From Roseiarcus sp963794655 (GTDB lineage: Bacteria > Pseudomonadota > Alphaproteobacteria > Rhizobiales > Beijerinckiaceae), in contig CAWCEV010000006.1 in NCBI GenBank assembly GCA_963794655.1, positions 1,116,001 to 1,180,000 of the forward strand: DNA of 64,000 nucleotides, given 5' to 3'. Under the pieces are notes generated by a model. It ran no database searches and was not told the origin of the DNA. It worked only from the letters and a program-made list of their open reading frames with translations. Both the position numbers and the translations under genes were made by a program. Shown here piece by piece: positions 1-7,910 of the stretch (position 1 is the first letter of the stretch; every line of letters begins with the position of its first letter).

Positions 1-687
1 CGGGCCCAGCGCGACATAGACGAGCGTCGCATATCCCCCCACGGTCGGCCAGATGAATCCGCCGGCGGCGACTTCCCACACCATCAGCGGCACGGAGGTG
101 ATGAACGCGGCCAAAGCCATGCCGGCGAGCAGGCTCAGGCCCGAGACATGCGGGCGCTCGCGCAACCCGATCGTGTAGCCGGCATAGAGAACGGCGGCGA
201 TAAACATCATCACGTCGCCGCCGTTGAACGCCAGCGCGGCGAGCCGGTGGAGGTCGCCCTGAGCCGCGATGGCGGCGACGCCGGCCATGGTTGTCACGGC
301 GCCGAGCGCCTGCAGCACGGTAAACCGGGCGCCGAGGAAAAGCCGCGCGCCGATCAAGACCAGTGCCGGAATCGCCCCCTGGATGATCGAGAGATTGAGT
401 GCGCTCGTTCGATGCGCCGCGACATAGAAAAGCGCGTTGAACCCGGTGTAGCCGAGCGCGCCCATCGCGGCGACATATTGCCAGTGCGAGCGCAAGACCG
501 GCCAGTCGCGCCGAAGCGCCGGCCGGGCGGTCAACAGGATCGGAACGAGCGCGACGCCCCAACGCAGACAGGTCAGGGTCATCGGCGCGATCTGACCGAC
601 CGCCAGACGGCCGACGATCGAGTGGCCGGCCCAGATCAGGGTCGTGAGAACCAGGAGCAGGATCGGGCTCGCCCATGCCGATTGCAT
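1..687 (-). CDS. EamA/DMT-family membrane transporter (3' part off the window)
   Basis: Reading the minus strand from an ATG at 687 gives about 229 residues of continuous, strongly hydrophobic protein starting MQSAWASPILLLLV and running off the left edge, so the C-terminus is missing. The pattern is that of the drug/metabolite transporter superfamily (EamA): evenly spaced membrane helices, an early TTLIWAGHSIVGRLAVGQ segment after helix 1, and a PMTLTCLRWGVALVP segment in helix 2. Full members have about ten helices in two EamA repeats; the first repeat and the start of the second are visible. The substrate cannot be predicted; family members export metabolites, amino acids or drugs from the inner membrane. 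About 210 bp to its right hold no recognisable gene. Confidence 0.8.
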   Translation of the reverse strand, partial: MQSAWASPILLLVLTTLIWAGHSIVGRLAVGQIAPMTLTCLRWGVALVPILLTARPALRRDWPVLRSHWQYVAAMGALGYTGFNALFYVAAHRTSALNLSIIQGAIPALVLIGARLFLGARFTVLQALGAVTTMAGVAAIAAQGDLHRLAALAFNGGDVMMFIAAVLYAGYTIGLRERPHVSGLSLLAGMALAAFITSVPLMVWEVAAGGFIWPTVGGYATLVYVALGP

Positions 688-899
688 GAGTTCCTGCCCT
701 CTGCGCAGTCGCGTCGGTCATGAAAAGTTCGGCAGCCTCGGGCGCATTCCGCGATCCGCCCGCGCTCGGCGGACGCAGAGCGGCAGGCCTCCGGACGAGA
801 AGCGCGGGACGGCATAGGCCGAGCCGCCGCCGAAGGCAAACCGCGCGAGGTCAGGCGCCTGCAGGCAAGACCTCGAGGACGCGGGCCTTCACGCAGATT

Positions 900-1715
900 T
901 TACTCCGCGGCGACGGCCGGCCCGCCGATGAAGTAGATGAGACCCAACCTGAAGTCGCTCGACGCGAGCCGGTTGCGCGACGAGATCGTGCTGGCGGAGC
1001 CGCAATAAGCCGACAAGGCAAAGCCGCATTTCGCGTCGCCGGTCGTGATCGAACCATAGTTGAGATAGCGGTAACCGAGTTCGAGCTTGAGGTTCGGCGT
1101 GAGATCGTAATCGACCCCGGCCATCACGGCCCAGGCGAAGCTCGTCCTCGATCCGCCGGCGTAGGCCACTGGGCCGAGCAAGGTCTGGCCGCTCAGGCCA
1201 GACGTCCTGTTGTCGGCGAGGCCAACGCCTGCGCCGAGGAAAGGCGAAAACCCATACCAGGCGCCGGGCGTGACGTAGCCGTTGAGGAGGCCGACGAACG
1301 AGGAGACGTCCGCGCGCAAGGCGTCCGCGTTTTGCGCCGGCGCCAGGCAGGGATAAGCCGCGGACGTGGAGCGGAGGGTAGCGCCGCCGCGATATTCGAG
1401 CGTCGCGTCAGCGCGGAACGAGCTGTTGAACTGATAGCCCGCGCCGGCGTCGATCATGCCAAATGGCGATAGGGTCGCGCCGTTGAACGTCTCCGCCGTG
1501 GCGCTGGGCGCGACCGGATCGGACGCGATTTTGAGTTTCGGCGCGGCCATGTCGACGCCGCCGCCGACGTCGCCGCGCAGGTACCAGCCGCTGAATTCTG
1601 CCGGACCAGAGTCGGCCTCGGGAAGGGAGGGAATTGGCGGCAAATCGGCGGCGCGCGCCCACCCCGAGAGAATGGCGGCGACGCCAACGAGGGCGAGCCG
1701 GCTCAGCCTGGGCAT
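900..1715 (-). CDS. Outer-membrane beta-barrel protein (Omp25/opacity-like)
   Basis: A 271-residue protein from the ATG at 1715, chosen because it gives a clean signal peptide (MPRLSRLALVGVAAILSGWARA) ahead of ADLPP; an in-frame ATG at 1787 would place a charged stretch before it. The mature part has the look of rhizobial Omp25/Omp31-type 8-stranded barrels: alternating aromatic/hydrophobic strands (FSGWYLRGDVGGG, FGMIDAGAGYQF, FAWAVMAGVDYDL, LKLELGYRYLNYG) and a last strand FRLGLIYFIGG. Such proteins are abundant structural outer-membrane proteins. Function beyond that is not visible. It is transcribed alone, away from the LysR gene. Confidence 0.8.
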   Translation of the reverse strand: MPRLSRLALVGVAAILSGWARAADLPPIPSLPEADSGPAEFSGWYLRGDVGGGVDMAAPKLKIASDPVAPSATAETFNGATLSPFGMIDAGAGYQFNSSFRADATLEYRGGATLRSTSAAYPCLAPAQNADALRADVSSFVGLLNGYVTPGAWYGFSPFLGAGVGLADNRTSGLSGQTLLGPVAYAGGSRTSFAWAVMAGVDYDLTPNLKLELGYRYLNYGSITTGDAKCGFALSAYCGSASTISSRNRLASSDFRLGLIYFIGGPAVAAE

Positions 1716-1871
1716 GACGACGGGTCCCCTCGCTCGACGCCGGGCGGCATCGCCCGCGAACTGAAAAAAGCGAAGAAAACCTGTCACGCCGGCAGTTAAC
1801 GCCGGCTTAACCCTAACGAATGGTGATGACCGTGAGGAACTCGGCGCTCTGACGTAGCGTCTGGGCGAGGG

Positions 1872-2735
1872 TCAAGCTGCCTCGCGCGCTTGTGTTCCGA
1901 CGGTCCCGCGAATCGCCTCGGCGAGCGCCTTGGATTCCTCGCTTGGACGTCCGGGCGCATGGATGAGGCCCATGCGGTTCAAGGGCAGTTCCGGCAAGCC
2001 TTCGCCGCGCCCCAACACCTTGAGGCCCGGACCGACCAGCGACGCGGGCAGGATCGTCGCCGCCAGCCCTGAGCGCAACAGGGTGCCGATCGCGCTGAAG
2101 TTCTTCGAATAGAACCGGGTCCTCGTCACGCCGGGCGTCCCGACCAGCGCCTGCTCGGTCGCGCGCCGCCAGCAGCAGGTCGGGCTGCCGAGCGCGAGCG
2201 GGATCGGCGTTCCCTCCTCGACCGGGAACCGCTCGGCGGCGACCCAGACGAGCGGCTCCTCACGCAGCAGCTCAAGGCCCTTAAGCCCCTCAAAATCGGT
2301 GATCAGCGCCAGATCGAGCGCGCCCGCGGCGACCTGCGGAGCGAGTTCCGTCGACGCCTCGCAAACGACCGACACCTCGACCAGCGGATGACGGCGATTG
2401 AAGCGGGAAAGGATGTCGGCCAGGAACGCCTCGGCGTAGTCGTCCGGGATCCCCAGCCGCGCGGCGCCCCTAAGGCCCTTGCGCGACAACGCCGCCATCG
2501 CTCCAGCTTCGACCTGCACGATACGACGGGCGAACTCGATCAGCCGCTCGCCCTCATCCGTCAGTCGCGCGCCCCGTCCCTGCTTGACGAATAGCGCGCA
2601 ACCCAATTGTTCTTCCAGGCGGCGGATGTGCATTGAAACCGCCGATTGGGTCTTGTGCACCCGGTCGGCCGCCTTGGTGAAGGAGCCCGAGTCTACGATG
2701 GCGAGGAAAGAGCGAAGCTGGTCGGTGTCGAGCAT
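1872..2735 (-). CDS. LysR-family transcriptional regulator (VtlR/LsrB-like)
   Basis: A 287-residue LysR-type regulator. The ATG at 2735 is chosen because the winged helix-turn-helix begins right after it (MLDTDQLRSFLAIVDSGSFTK); an upstream ATG at 2792 would add 19 unrelated residues. Residues 1-60 form the DNA-binding helix-turn-helix (AADRVHKTQSAVSMHIRRLEEQLG). The rest is the periplasmic-binding-like effector domain (AARLGIPDDYAEAFLADIL...). The N-terminus closely resembles, as I recall them, the Brucella/Agrobacterium VtlR and Sinorhizobium LsrB proteins, which activate small DUF1127 genes. The divergent neighbour is a DUF1127 gene, so the regulator-target pairing fits; this is inference from family and context. 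Confidence 0.88.
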   Translation of the reverse strand: MLDTDQLRSFLAIVDSGSFTKAADRVHKTQSAVSMHIRRLEEQLGCALFVKQGRGARLTDEGERLIEFARRIVQVEAGAMAALSRKGLRGAARLGIPDDYAEAFLADILSRFNRRHPLVEVSVVCEASTELAPQVAAGALDLALITDFEGLKGLELLREEPLVWVAAERFPVEEGTPIPLALGSPTCCWRRATEQALVGTPGVTRTRFYSKNFSAIGTLLRSGLAATILPASLVGPGLKVLGRGEGLPELPLNRMGLIHAPGRPSEESKALAEAIRGTVGTQAREAA

Positions 2736-2753
2736 GGCAACCCATCCGAAATT

Positions 2754-2792
2754 TTGATCGGTTACTCTACAAACATTCGTTGGACCGATCAA
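2754..2792. promoter_or_regulatory. Inverted repeat between LysR and DUF1127 genes: candidate operator
   Basis: A perfect 9-bp inverted repeat, TTGATCGGT at 2754-2762 and ACCGATCAA at 2784-2792, separated by 21 bp, lies in the intergenic region between the two divergent starts (2735 and 2891). LysR-type regulators commonly bind dyads upstream of a divergent target and of their own gene, so this is a reasonable operator candidate. Binding itself is inferred. Confidence 0.5.
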
Positions 2793-2890
2793 TAGGGCTC
2801 CCTATATAAACAGGCATTCCGAGACCGATTGGCCTCCTGCGGCGCCGTTTGCGCCGAACGGACCGTCGTCATCTCGGGCAGGAGAGGAAC

Positions 2891-3160
2891 ATGGTTGCTT
2901 CATTCACCCTTTCAACTTCGCACGCGGCTGAGGCTCTGTGGCGCGTTCTTACATGGCCGGCCCGGGTGAGCGCGGCGCGGCGGACGATGTCCGAACTCTC
3001 TCGGATGTCGGAATACGAGCTGCGCGACATCGGGCTCACCAGGTCCGATCTCAACGACGCGACGGCGCTGCCGCTCGACGCCGATCCATCCGGCCTCTTG
3101 GTCAGGCGGCGGGCTTGGCGTGAGCCGCGCGACGGGGCGCGAACCGATCTCGCGGCGTGA
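2891..3160 (+). CDS. DUF1127 small protein
   Basis: An 89-residue protein starting at the ATG at 2891, preceded by a good ribosome-binding site (caggagaggaac). The centre carries the DUF1127 signature ELSRMSEYELRDIGLTRSDL (residues about 33-52), an amphipathic helix pair rich in Arg. In alphaproteobacteria DUF1127 proteins are short, abundant and often under LysR control; some affect RNA turnover and phosphate or carbon metabolism. The divergent LysR gene and the dyad between them support that regulation here. The approximately 35-residue tail after the domain is not recognised. Confidence 0.82.
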   Translation: MVASFTLSTSHAAEALWRVLTWPARVSAARRTMSELSRMSEYELRDIGLTRSDLNDATALPLDADPSGLLVRRRAWREPRDGARTDLAA

Positions 3161-3271
3161 TCGCGGCTGCGCGTTTCCGCCATGCGGAATAACAAACCGG
3201 ACCTCCCCAAAGGCGCCGAAAAGGTCTACGAGTTTCGCTCATAGACCGTCGACGCCTTCCCGGAGGGACTT

Positions 3272-4870
3272 ATGACAGCGCACTCGGCCGTAGCAGGCGT
3301 CAAGATCAGCGCCAAGCCGGGCGGTCGGCAGGCTGAAATCTTGAGCGCCGAAGCGTTGGCCTTTCTGGCCGGGCTGCACCGGCGGTTCAATCGCCGACGG
3401 CTCGAGTTGCTCGCTCGGCGGGCGGGGCGTCAGGAAGATTTCGACGCCGGCAAGCTGCCCGACTTTCTCGCCGAGACGAAATCGATCCGCGATGGCGACT
3501 GGAAGGTCGCCCCAATTCCGGCCGACCTTCTCGACCGCCGGGTCGAGATCACCGGGCCCGTCGACCGCAAGATGATCGTCAACGCGCTGAACTCGGGCGC
3601 GAAAGTCTTCATGGCCGACTTCGAGGACGCGTCCTCGCCGATGTTCGCCAACATGGTCGAGGGCCAGGCCAATCTCAAAGACCGCTGGGCGGGAAAGATC
3701 GACTTTGTCGATTCCGGCACCGGTAAGTCCTACGCGGTCAAGAGCAATCCCGCGGTCTTGATGGTGCGTCCGCGCGGCTGGCACCTGCCCGAGCGTCATG
3801 TCGCCGTCGACGGCGAGGAAATGTCCGGCTCGCTGTTTGATTTCGGCCTCTACGTCTTTCATTGCGCCAAGGCGCAAATGGCTGCCGGCGCGACGCCGGC
3901 CTTCTATCTGCCCAAACTTGAGAGCCATCTCGAGGCGCGGCTCTGGAACGAGGTTTTCACCCACGCCGAGCGCGAGCTCGGCGTTCCGCACGGGACGTTC
4001 AAGGCGACAGTGCTGATCGAGACGCTGCCGGCCGCCTTCGAGATGGACGAGATCCTGCACGAGCTCCGCGATCACATCGTCGGGCTCAATTGCGGCCGCT
4101 GGGACTATATCTTTTCGTTCATCAAGCGCCTCGGCAAGAACCCCGCCTTTCTTACTCCCGACCGCTCGGAGATGACGATGGGAAAGGCGTTTCTCAGCGC
4201 CTATTCGGCTCTCCTGATCAAGACCTGTCACCGCCGCGGCGCGTTCGCGATGGGCGGCATGGCGGCGCAGATTCCGGTCAAGGGCGACGCCAAGGCCAAT
4301 GAAGAGGCGTTCGCCAAGGTGCGCGCCGACAAGGAGCGTGAAGCGCGCAACGGTCATGACGGCACCTGGGTCGCCCATCCCGATCTGGCGCCGATCGCGC
4401 GCGAGGTGTTCGACCGGCTGATGCCCGGGCCGAACCAGCTTTCGGTCAAGCGCGATGACGTTCACGTCACCCAGGCCGATCTCATCGAAGTCCACAAGGG
4501 CAAGCGCACCGAAGCGGGCCTGCGCGAGAACATCCGGGTTGGAGTGCATTATATCGAGGCGTGGCTAAGGGGCCGCGGCGCCGTGCCGATCTACAATCTG
4601 ATGGAGGACGCGGCGACCGCCGAAATCTCCCGCACCCAGGTTTGGCAATGGCTTCATCTCAAGGCGAAGCTCGACGACGGCCGGGAGGTGACGCCGGCGA
4701 TGTTCAAGGACGCGCTCAAGGGCGAAATGGAGCGGGTTAAGGGCGAGGTCGGCGACAAGGCCTATGACGGGGGGCGGTTTCCGGAGGCGATCAAGCTGTT
4801 CTCGGACATGTCGCTCGCCGATACGTTCGAGGAGTTCCTGACTCTCCCGGCGTATAAGCTGATCGACTAG
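3272..4870 (+). CDS. aceB: Malate synthase A
   Basis: A 532-residue malate synthase, the usual length of the A isoform, which condenses glyoxylate with acetyl-CoA to malate in the cytoplasm. The TIM-barrel signatures are present: VMADFEDASSP, a VRPRGWHLPE segment (catalytic Arg), FYLPKLESHLEARLWN, LIETLPAAFEMDEILHEL, and GLNCGRWDYIFSFIKRL, which holds the GRWDY(I/M)FS family motif. The C-terminal ARTQVWQW-like segment is seen as ISRTQVWQWLHLKAKLDDG. The start at ATG 3272 follows cggaggga. No isocitrate lyase gene lies in the window, so glyoxylate could come from elsewhere in the genome. The DUF1330 gene follows after 17 bp, probably in the same transcript. Confidence 0.95.
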   Translation: MTAHSAVAGVKISAKPGGRQAEILSAEALAFLAGLHRRFNRRRLELLARRAGRQEDFDAGKLPDFLAETKSIRDGDWKVAPIPADLLDRRVEITGPVDRKMIVNALNSGAKVFMADFEDASSPMFANMVEGQANLKDRWAGKIDFVDSGTGKSYAVKSNPAVLMVRPRGWHLPERHVAVDGEEMSGSLFDFGLYVFHCAKAQMAAGATPAFYLPKLESHLEARLWNEVFTHAERELGVPHGTFKATVLIETLPAAFEMDEILHELRDHIVGLNCGRWDYIFSFIKRLGKNPAFLTPDRSEMTMGKAFLSAYSALLIKTCHRRGAFAMGGMAAQIPVKGDAKANEEAFAKVRADKEREARNGHDGTWVAHPDLAPIAREVFDRLMPGPNQLSVKRDDVHVTQADLIEVHKGKRTEAGLRENIRVGVHYIEAWLRGRGAVPIYNLMEDAATAEISRTQVWQWLHLKAKLDDGREVTPAMFKDALKGEMERVKGEVGDKAYDGGRFPEAIKLFSDMSLADTFEEFLTLPAYKLID

Positions 4871-4887
4871 GAGGGGAGAGCACGACG

Positions 4888-5178
4888 ATGGCAAAAGCCT
4901 ATTGGATTTCCACTTATCGTTCGATCAGCAACCCCGACGCTCTGGCGGCTTACGCCAAGCTGGCGGGGCCGGCGCTTTCCGCCGCAGGAGGGCGTTTTCT
5001 CGCCCGCGGAGTCCCGGCGAAGGTCTATGAGGCCGGCCTTCAGCAGCGCACGGTTCTCATCGAGTTTGACAGCGTGGAAGCGGCCTGCGCCGCTCATGAC
5101 AGTCCCGCCTATCAAGAAGCGCTGGCCGCGCTCGCGGGCGGAGCGGATCGCGAGATCCGGATCATCGAAGGGCACTAG
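4888..5178 (+). CDS. DUF1330 domain protein
   Basis: A 96-residue protein, the full length of the DUF1330 family (dimeric ferredoxin-like alpha/beta barrel fold). Family features: MAKAYWISTYRSISNPDALAAY at the start, the PALSAAGGRFLARG turn, and VLIEFDSVEAACAAHDSPAYQEAL near the end. It starts 17 bp after aceB with a strong Shine-Dalgarno (aggagggga), so the two are very likely cotranscribed. The biochemical role of the family is not established and nothing here narrows it. Confidence 0.85.
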   Translation: MAKAYWISTYRSISNPDALAAYAKLAGPALSAAGGRFLARGVPAKVYEAGLQQRTVLIEFDSVEAACAAHDSPAYQEALAALAGGADREIRIIEGH

Positions 5179-5205
5179 CACGCGCGTCGCGGGCGGTTTC
5201 GACTT

Positions 5206-5658
5206 TCACATGCCGTACCCCCGCGCCATCGCAGCGGCGCAGATCGGGATGAGCGCAAACAGGCCGGCTTCGGCGTAGAGCGCTCGCCGCAATCGCATAA
5301 TCTCGCGCGCCGGCGGGCGAAAGGAGGCGTCGGCCCGAACGCGGCGCCGCCAGACGAGATAAGAAAACGTAGGCGAAACCGAGATCAGCCCCACGGCGGC
5401 GAACAGAGCCATTTTCGCCCAGAAGAAACTGTTGGCGACATAATAGTCGACACCCTTGGCGCCGAAGAACACGCGCAGGAGCCCGGCTGCGAGCGCGAGC
5501 GCGGCCATGATGCCGAACCACGCATCGACCCGCGCGAGCTTCAGCGCCATCCGGTCATCGATCGGCCCGGCGGTGAGAAAAATCTCCGCCGACAGGATCG
5601 CGGCGAGAGAAAATACCGCGAGGTGATGGAAGCTCGCAAAGAGCCAGTCAACGAACAT
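5206..5658 (-). CDS. DUF2214 family membrane protein
   Basis: A 150-residue integral membrane protein with four predicted helices (about residues 5-27, 42-64, 78-100 and 127-146 by hydrophobicity). The opening MFVDWLFASFHHLAVFSLAAILSAEIFLT and the inner FGAKGVDYYVANSFFWAKMALFAAVGLIS match the DUF2214 family (YfdI-like). The ATG at 5658 has an AGGGG sequence about 10 nt upstream; a GTG at 5667 is an alternative. The gene starts 25 bp after the RimK-like gene and may be in its operon. Function unknown. Confidence 0.8.
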   Translation of the reverse strand: MFVDWLFASFHHLAVFSLAAILSAEIFLTAGPIDDRMALKLARVDAWFGIMAALALAAGLLRVFFGAKGVDYYVANSFFWAKMALFAAVGLISVSPTFSYLVWRRRVRADASFRPPAREIMRLRRALYAEAGLFALIPICAAAMARGYGM

Positions 5659-5682
5659 GGGCCCCACCCCTGCGCACGCGTT

Positions 5683-7143
5683 TCACGCATCGATCCGTTT
5701 GACGAACCAGTTGATGAGCCTCGTCCAGATCTCGTCCTTGCCAACCTGGTCCTCGACCCCGTGCTCGAGATTGGGGTTGTCGTTGACCTCGATGACGACG
5801 ATCGCGCCGTTGGTCTCCTTGATGTCGACGCCATAGAGGCCCGGGCCGATCGCGCGGGCCGCCTTGAGCGCGGCGTCGATGACGCGCGGCGGGGCGTCGG
5901 CGATGGCGATTGTCTTCGATCCGCCCTCGCGGGCGCCGTTCGGCCCGTGCTTGATGATCTGCCAGTGGCCGCGCGCCATCTGGTACTGGCACACGAACAG
6001 CGGCTCGCCGTCGAGCACTCCGACCCGCCAGTCGAACTTGGTCGGCATGAACTTCTGGGCCAGCAGGAGGTCGGTGTCCTCGAACAATTCATCCGATAGC
6101 GCCTTGAGCGCCTGCGCGGTCTCAACCTTATGGACCCCCCGCGAGAACGAGCCGTCCGGGATCTTGAGCACCATCGGCCAGCCCAGGAGCCGCTCGGCCT
6201 TGGCGAGATCCTCGTCCTCGGCCAGCATCACCGTCGGCGGCACGGGGACGCCTTGCGCCTCGAGGAGCTCGTGTAGATAGACCTTGTTGGTGCAGCGGAT
6301 CATCGACTGCGGGTCGTCGATGACCGGCATGCCCTCGCTGCGGGCGCGCTGCGCGAAGCGGTAGGTATAGCTGTCGATCGAGGTCGTCGCCCTGATGAAC
6401 AGGCCGTCGAATTCGGCGAGTTCTGCGAGCTGCTTCCTGGTAATGAGCTCGATCTCGACCGATTGCTTCTCGGCGAGCCGCGAAAAGTGCTTGAGCGTGT
6501 CGAGGGAGGAGGGCGGCATGTCCTCCTGCGGATCGTGCAGGACAGCGAGCGAATAACGGGCAATCGCGCGGCCGCGCGGGTTGCGCCAGTCGCGCTGGGT
6601 GTGGCGGTGAAGGCTCTTGTGGAAGAATTCCGCCTCGTCGGGTCCGAGCTTGGCGAGCGGCCGGGCGCGCAGCCGGTCGATTTTCCAGCGCTTGCCTGCC
6701 GTGATCGTGACTTCGATCGCCGGGCACCGGTACCAGTCGAACAGTAGCCGCCCGAACGCCTCGAACCGAGAATCCTGCACGTAACCGAAGCAGAAGAGGG
6801 TGTCGAAGGTCGTGTCCTCGGTCGCGTGCGCCTTGAGGGCCGCCGCGGTCAGCGCCTCCTGCAATTCCGGCAGCGACTGCTCGTAGAGCTTGAGCTCGCG
6901 CAAATCGAGCATCGTCTCGACCGTCGGGATCACCCGATGGCCGCGCGCCTCGGCGAGAAGCGAGGCGTAATAGCCCTTGGACTGGTAGTTGTAGGATCGG
7001 GAAAGATTGATGATCTTCGCCCGTCCGAGCCCTGCGAACAGCTTCGGCCGCGCCAGATAGTCGCGGGTCGTGATCACCTTGTGGGGCGTGTCGGCGTTGG
7101 GAAAGTCGCGCGCCTGGTCGACGAGAATGACCCACCCGGTCAT
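5683..7143 (-). CDS. RimK-family ATP-grasp protein with RimK-like N-terminal domain
   Basis: A 486-residue protein with two parts. Residues 1 to about 230 resemble the RimK-like ATP-grasp N-terminal domain (RLAN; VDQARDFPNADTPHKVITTRDYL). Residues about 250-486 form an ATP-grasp domain: SYTYRFAQRARSEGMPVIDDP, GWPMVLKIPDGSFSRGVHKV (ATP-lysine loop), DWRVGVLDGEPLFVCQY, and VVIEVNDNPNLEHGVED (Mg/ATP site). ATP-grasp ligases of this group join an amino acid, often glutamate, to a carboxylate; the substrate of this long form is not known. The upstream GNAT gene (135 bp gap) and the downstream DUF2214 gene point the same way. The GNAT + RimK-like pairing recurs in other proteobacteria, suggesting a joint peptide or ribosomal-protein modification role; that is inference. 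Confidence 0.85.
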   Translation of the reverse strand: MTGWVILVDQARDFPNADTPHKVITTRDYLARPKLFAGLGRAKIINLSRSYNYQSKGYYASLLAEARGHRVIPTVETMLDLRELKLYEQSLPELQEALTAAALKAHATEDTTFDTLFCFGYVQDSRFEAFGRLLFDWYRCPAIEVTITAGKRWKIDRLRARPLAKLGPDEAEFFHKSLHRHTQRDWRNPRGRAIARYSLAVLHDPQEDMPPSSLDTLKHFSRLAEKQSVEIELITRKQLAELAEFDGLFIRATTSIDSYTYRFAQRARSEGMPVIDDPQSMIRCTNKVYLHELLEAQGVPVPPTVMLAEDEDLAKAERLLGWPMVLKIPDGSFSRGVHKVETAQALKALSDELFEDTDLLLAQKFMPTKFDWRVGVLDGEPLFVCQYQMARGHWQIIKHGPNGAREGGSKTIAIADAPPRVIDAALKAARAIGPGLYGVDIKETNGAIVVIEVNDNPNLEHGVEDQVGKDEIWTRLINWFVKRIDA

Positions 7144-7278
7144 GGCGCGCGCCGATCGGGCCGTGCGGCTGGTCGCAACGACTTTTGCATGACGAAGGGC
7201 GGAACAGTCCCTGAGGTTAGGCGCGGGCCAGATTCATTGGCGACGGGGGCGACTCACTTCCCGCGCGTTTTCGCCTCC

Positions 7279-7824
7279 CTAGCGCGGTCGTGATGCGCCG
7301 CGCAACGGCCGAACGCGCGCGAGCGCCGGATTGTTCCCCTTTTCGCGAGGGGCGGCGGGGACGAGCGCCTTCTCGTAGCGCAACGCGGTGGCCCCGTCGG
7401 CGTAGTAGTGGGCGTGCTCGCCGAACTGGTGGAAGCCCGAGCTCTCATAAAGCCCAATCGCCGAGGCGTTGTCGTAGCGAACTTCGAGCGTCAGTGTGTC
7501 GCGGCGGTTACGCCGCGCATAGGCTTCGCAGGCCTGGAGCAGCGCCCGGCCGACGCCGCGGCGGGCAAATCGGCGATCAACGGCAAGCGAGTAGATGCGC
7601 ACCGCCCGGGACGTCTTGCGCAGCGAGACCAGCGCATAGCCCGCAAGCTGGTCGTCGATGAAGGCCGCGATCACCGGCCGGTGTGGCGCCTGCAGGAATG
7701 CGCGCAAGGACCGGCGCGAGACCCGGTCGGTCTCGAAGGATTCGTTCTCGAGCCTGGCGATCGCGTCGAGGTCGCGGGGACGGGCCTCGCGAACGACGAT
7801 GCCGGCGTGGCGCCAGTTGTTCAT
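7279..7824 (-). CDS. GNAT N-acetyltransferase (RimI-like)
   Basis: A 181-residue GNAT enzyme. Residues 9-155 hold the fold, with the acetyl-CoA pyrophosphate loop RRFARRGVGRALL (the R/Q-x-x-G-x-G/A motif) and the late LYESSGFHQFGEHAHYY segment typical of RimI-type enzymes. The last 25 residues are basic and low in complexity. RimI enzymes acetylate protein N-termini; the real substrate here is unknown. It sits upstream of the RimK-like ATP-grasp gene on the same strand. Confidence 0.85.
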   Translation of the reverse strand: MNNWRHAGIVVREARPRDLDAIARLENESFETDRVSRRSLRAFLQAPHRPVIAAFIDDQLAGYALVSLRKTSRAVRIYSLAVDRRFARRGVGRALLQACEAYARRNRRDTLTLEVRYDNASAIGLYESSGFHQFGEHAHYYADGATALRYEKALVPAAPREKGNNPALARVRPLRGASRPR

Positions 7825-7910
7825 GAACGCTCTTTGCGGAAGGGGCTGGAGTAACGGCAGGCGTGTACCTTCATCCGGCGTTTCGCGCCACCTTTCCCCA
7901 ACAGGAATCC

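Noticed and set aside
3182..3244. A 20-codon frame before aceB (MRNNKPDLPKGAEKVYEFRS)
   Set aside because: It could be a leader peptide, but there is no clear ribosome-binding site or attenuator to support it.
3239..4549. A minus-strand open frame of 436 codons
   Set aside because: Antisense to aceB, whose motifs are unmistakable.
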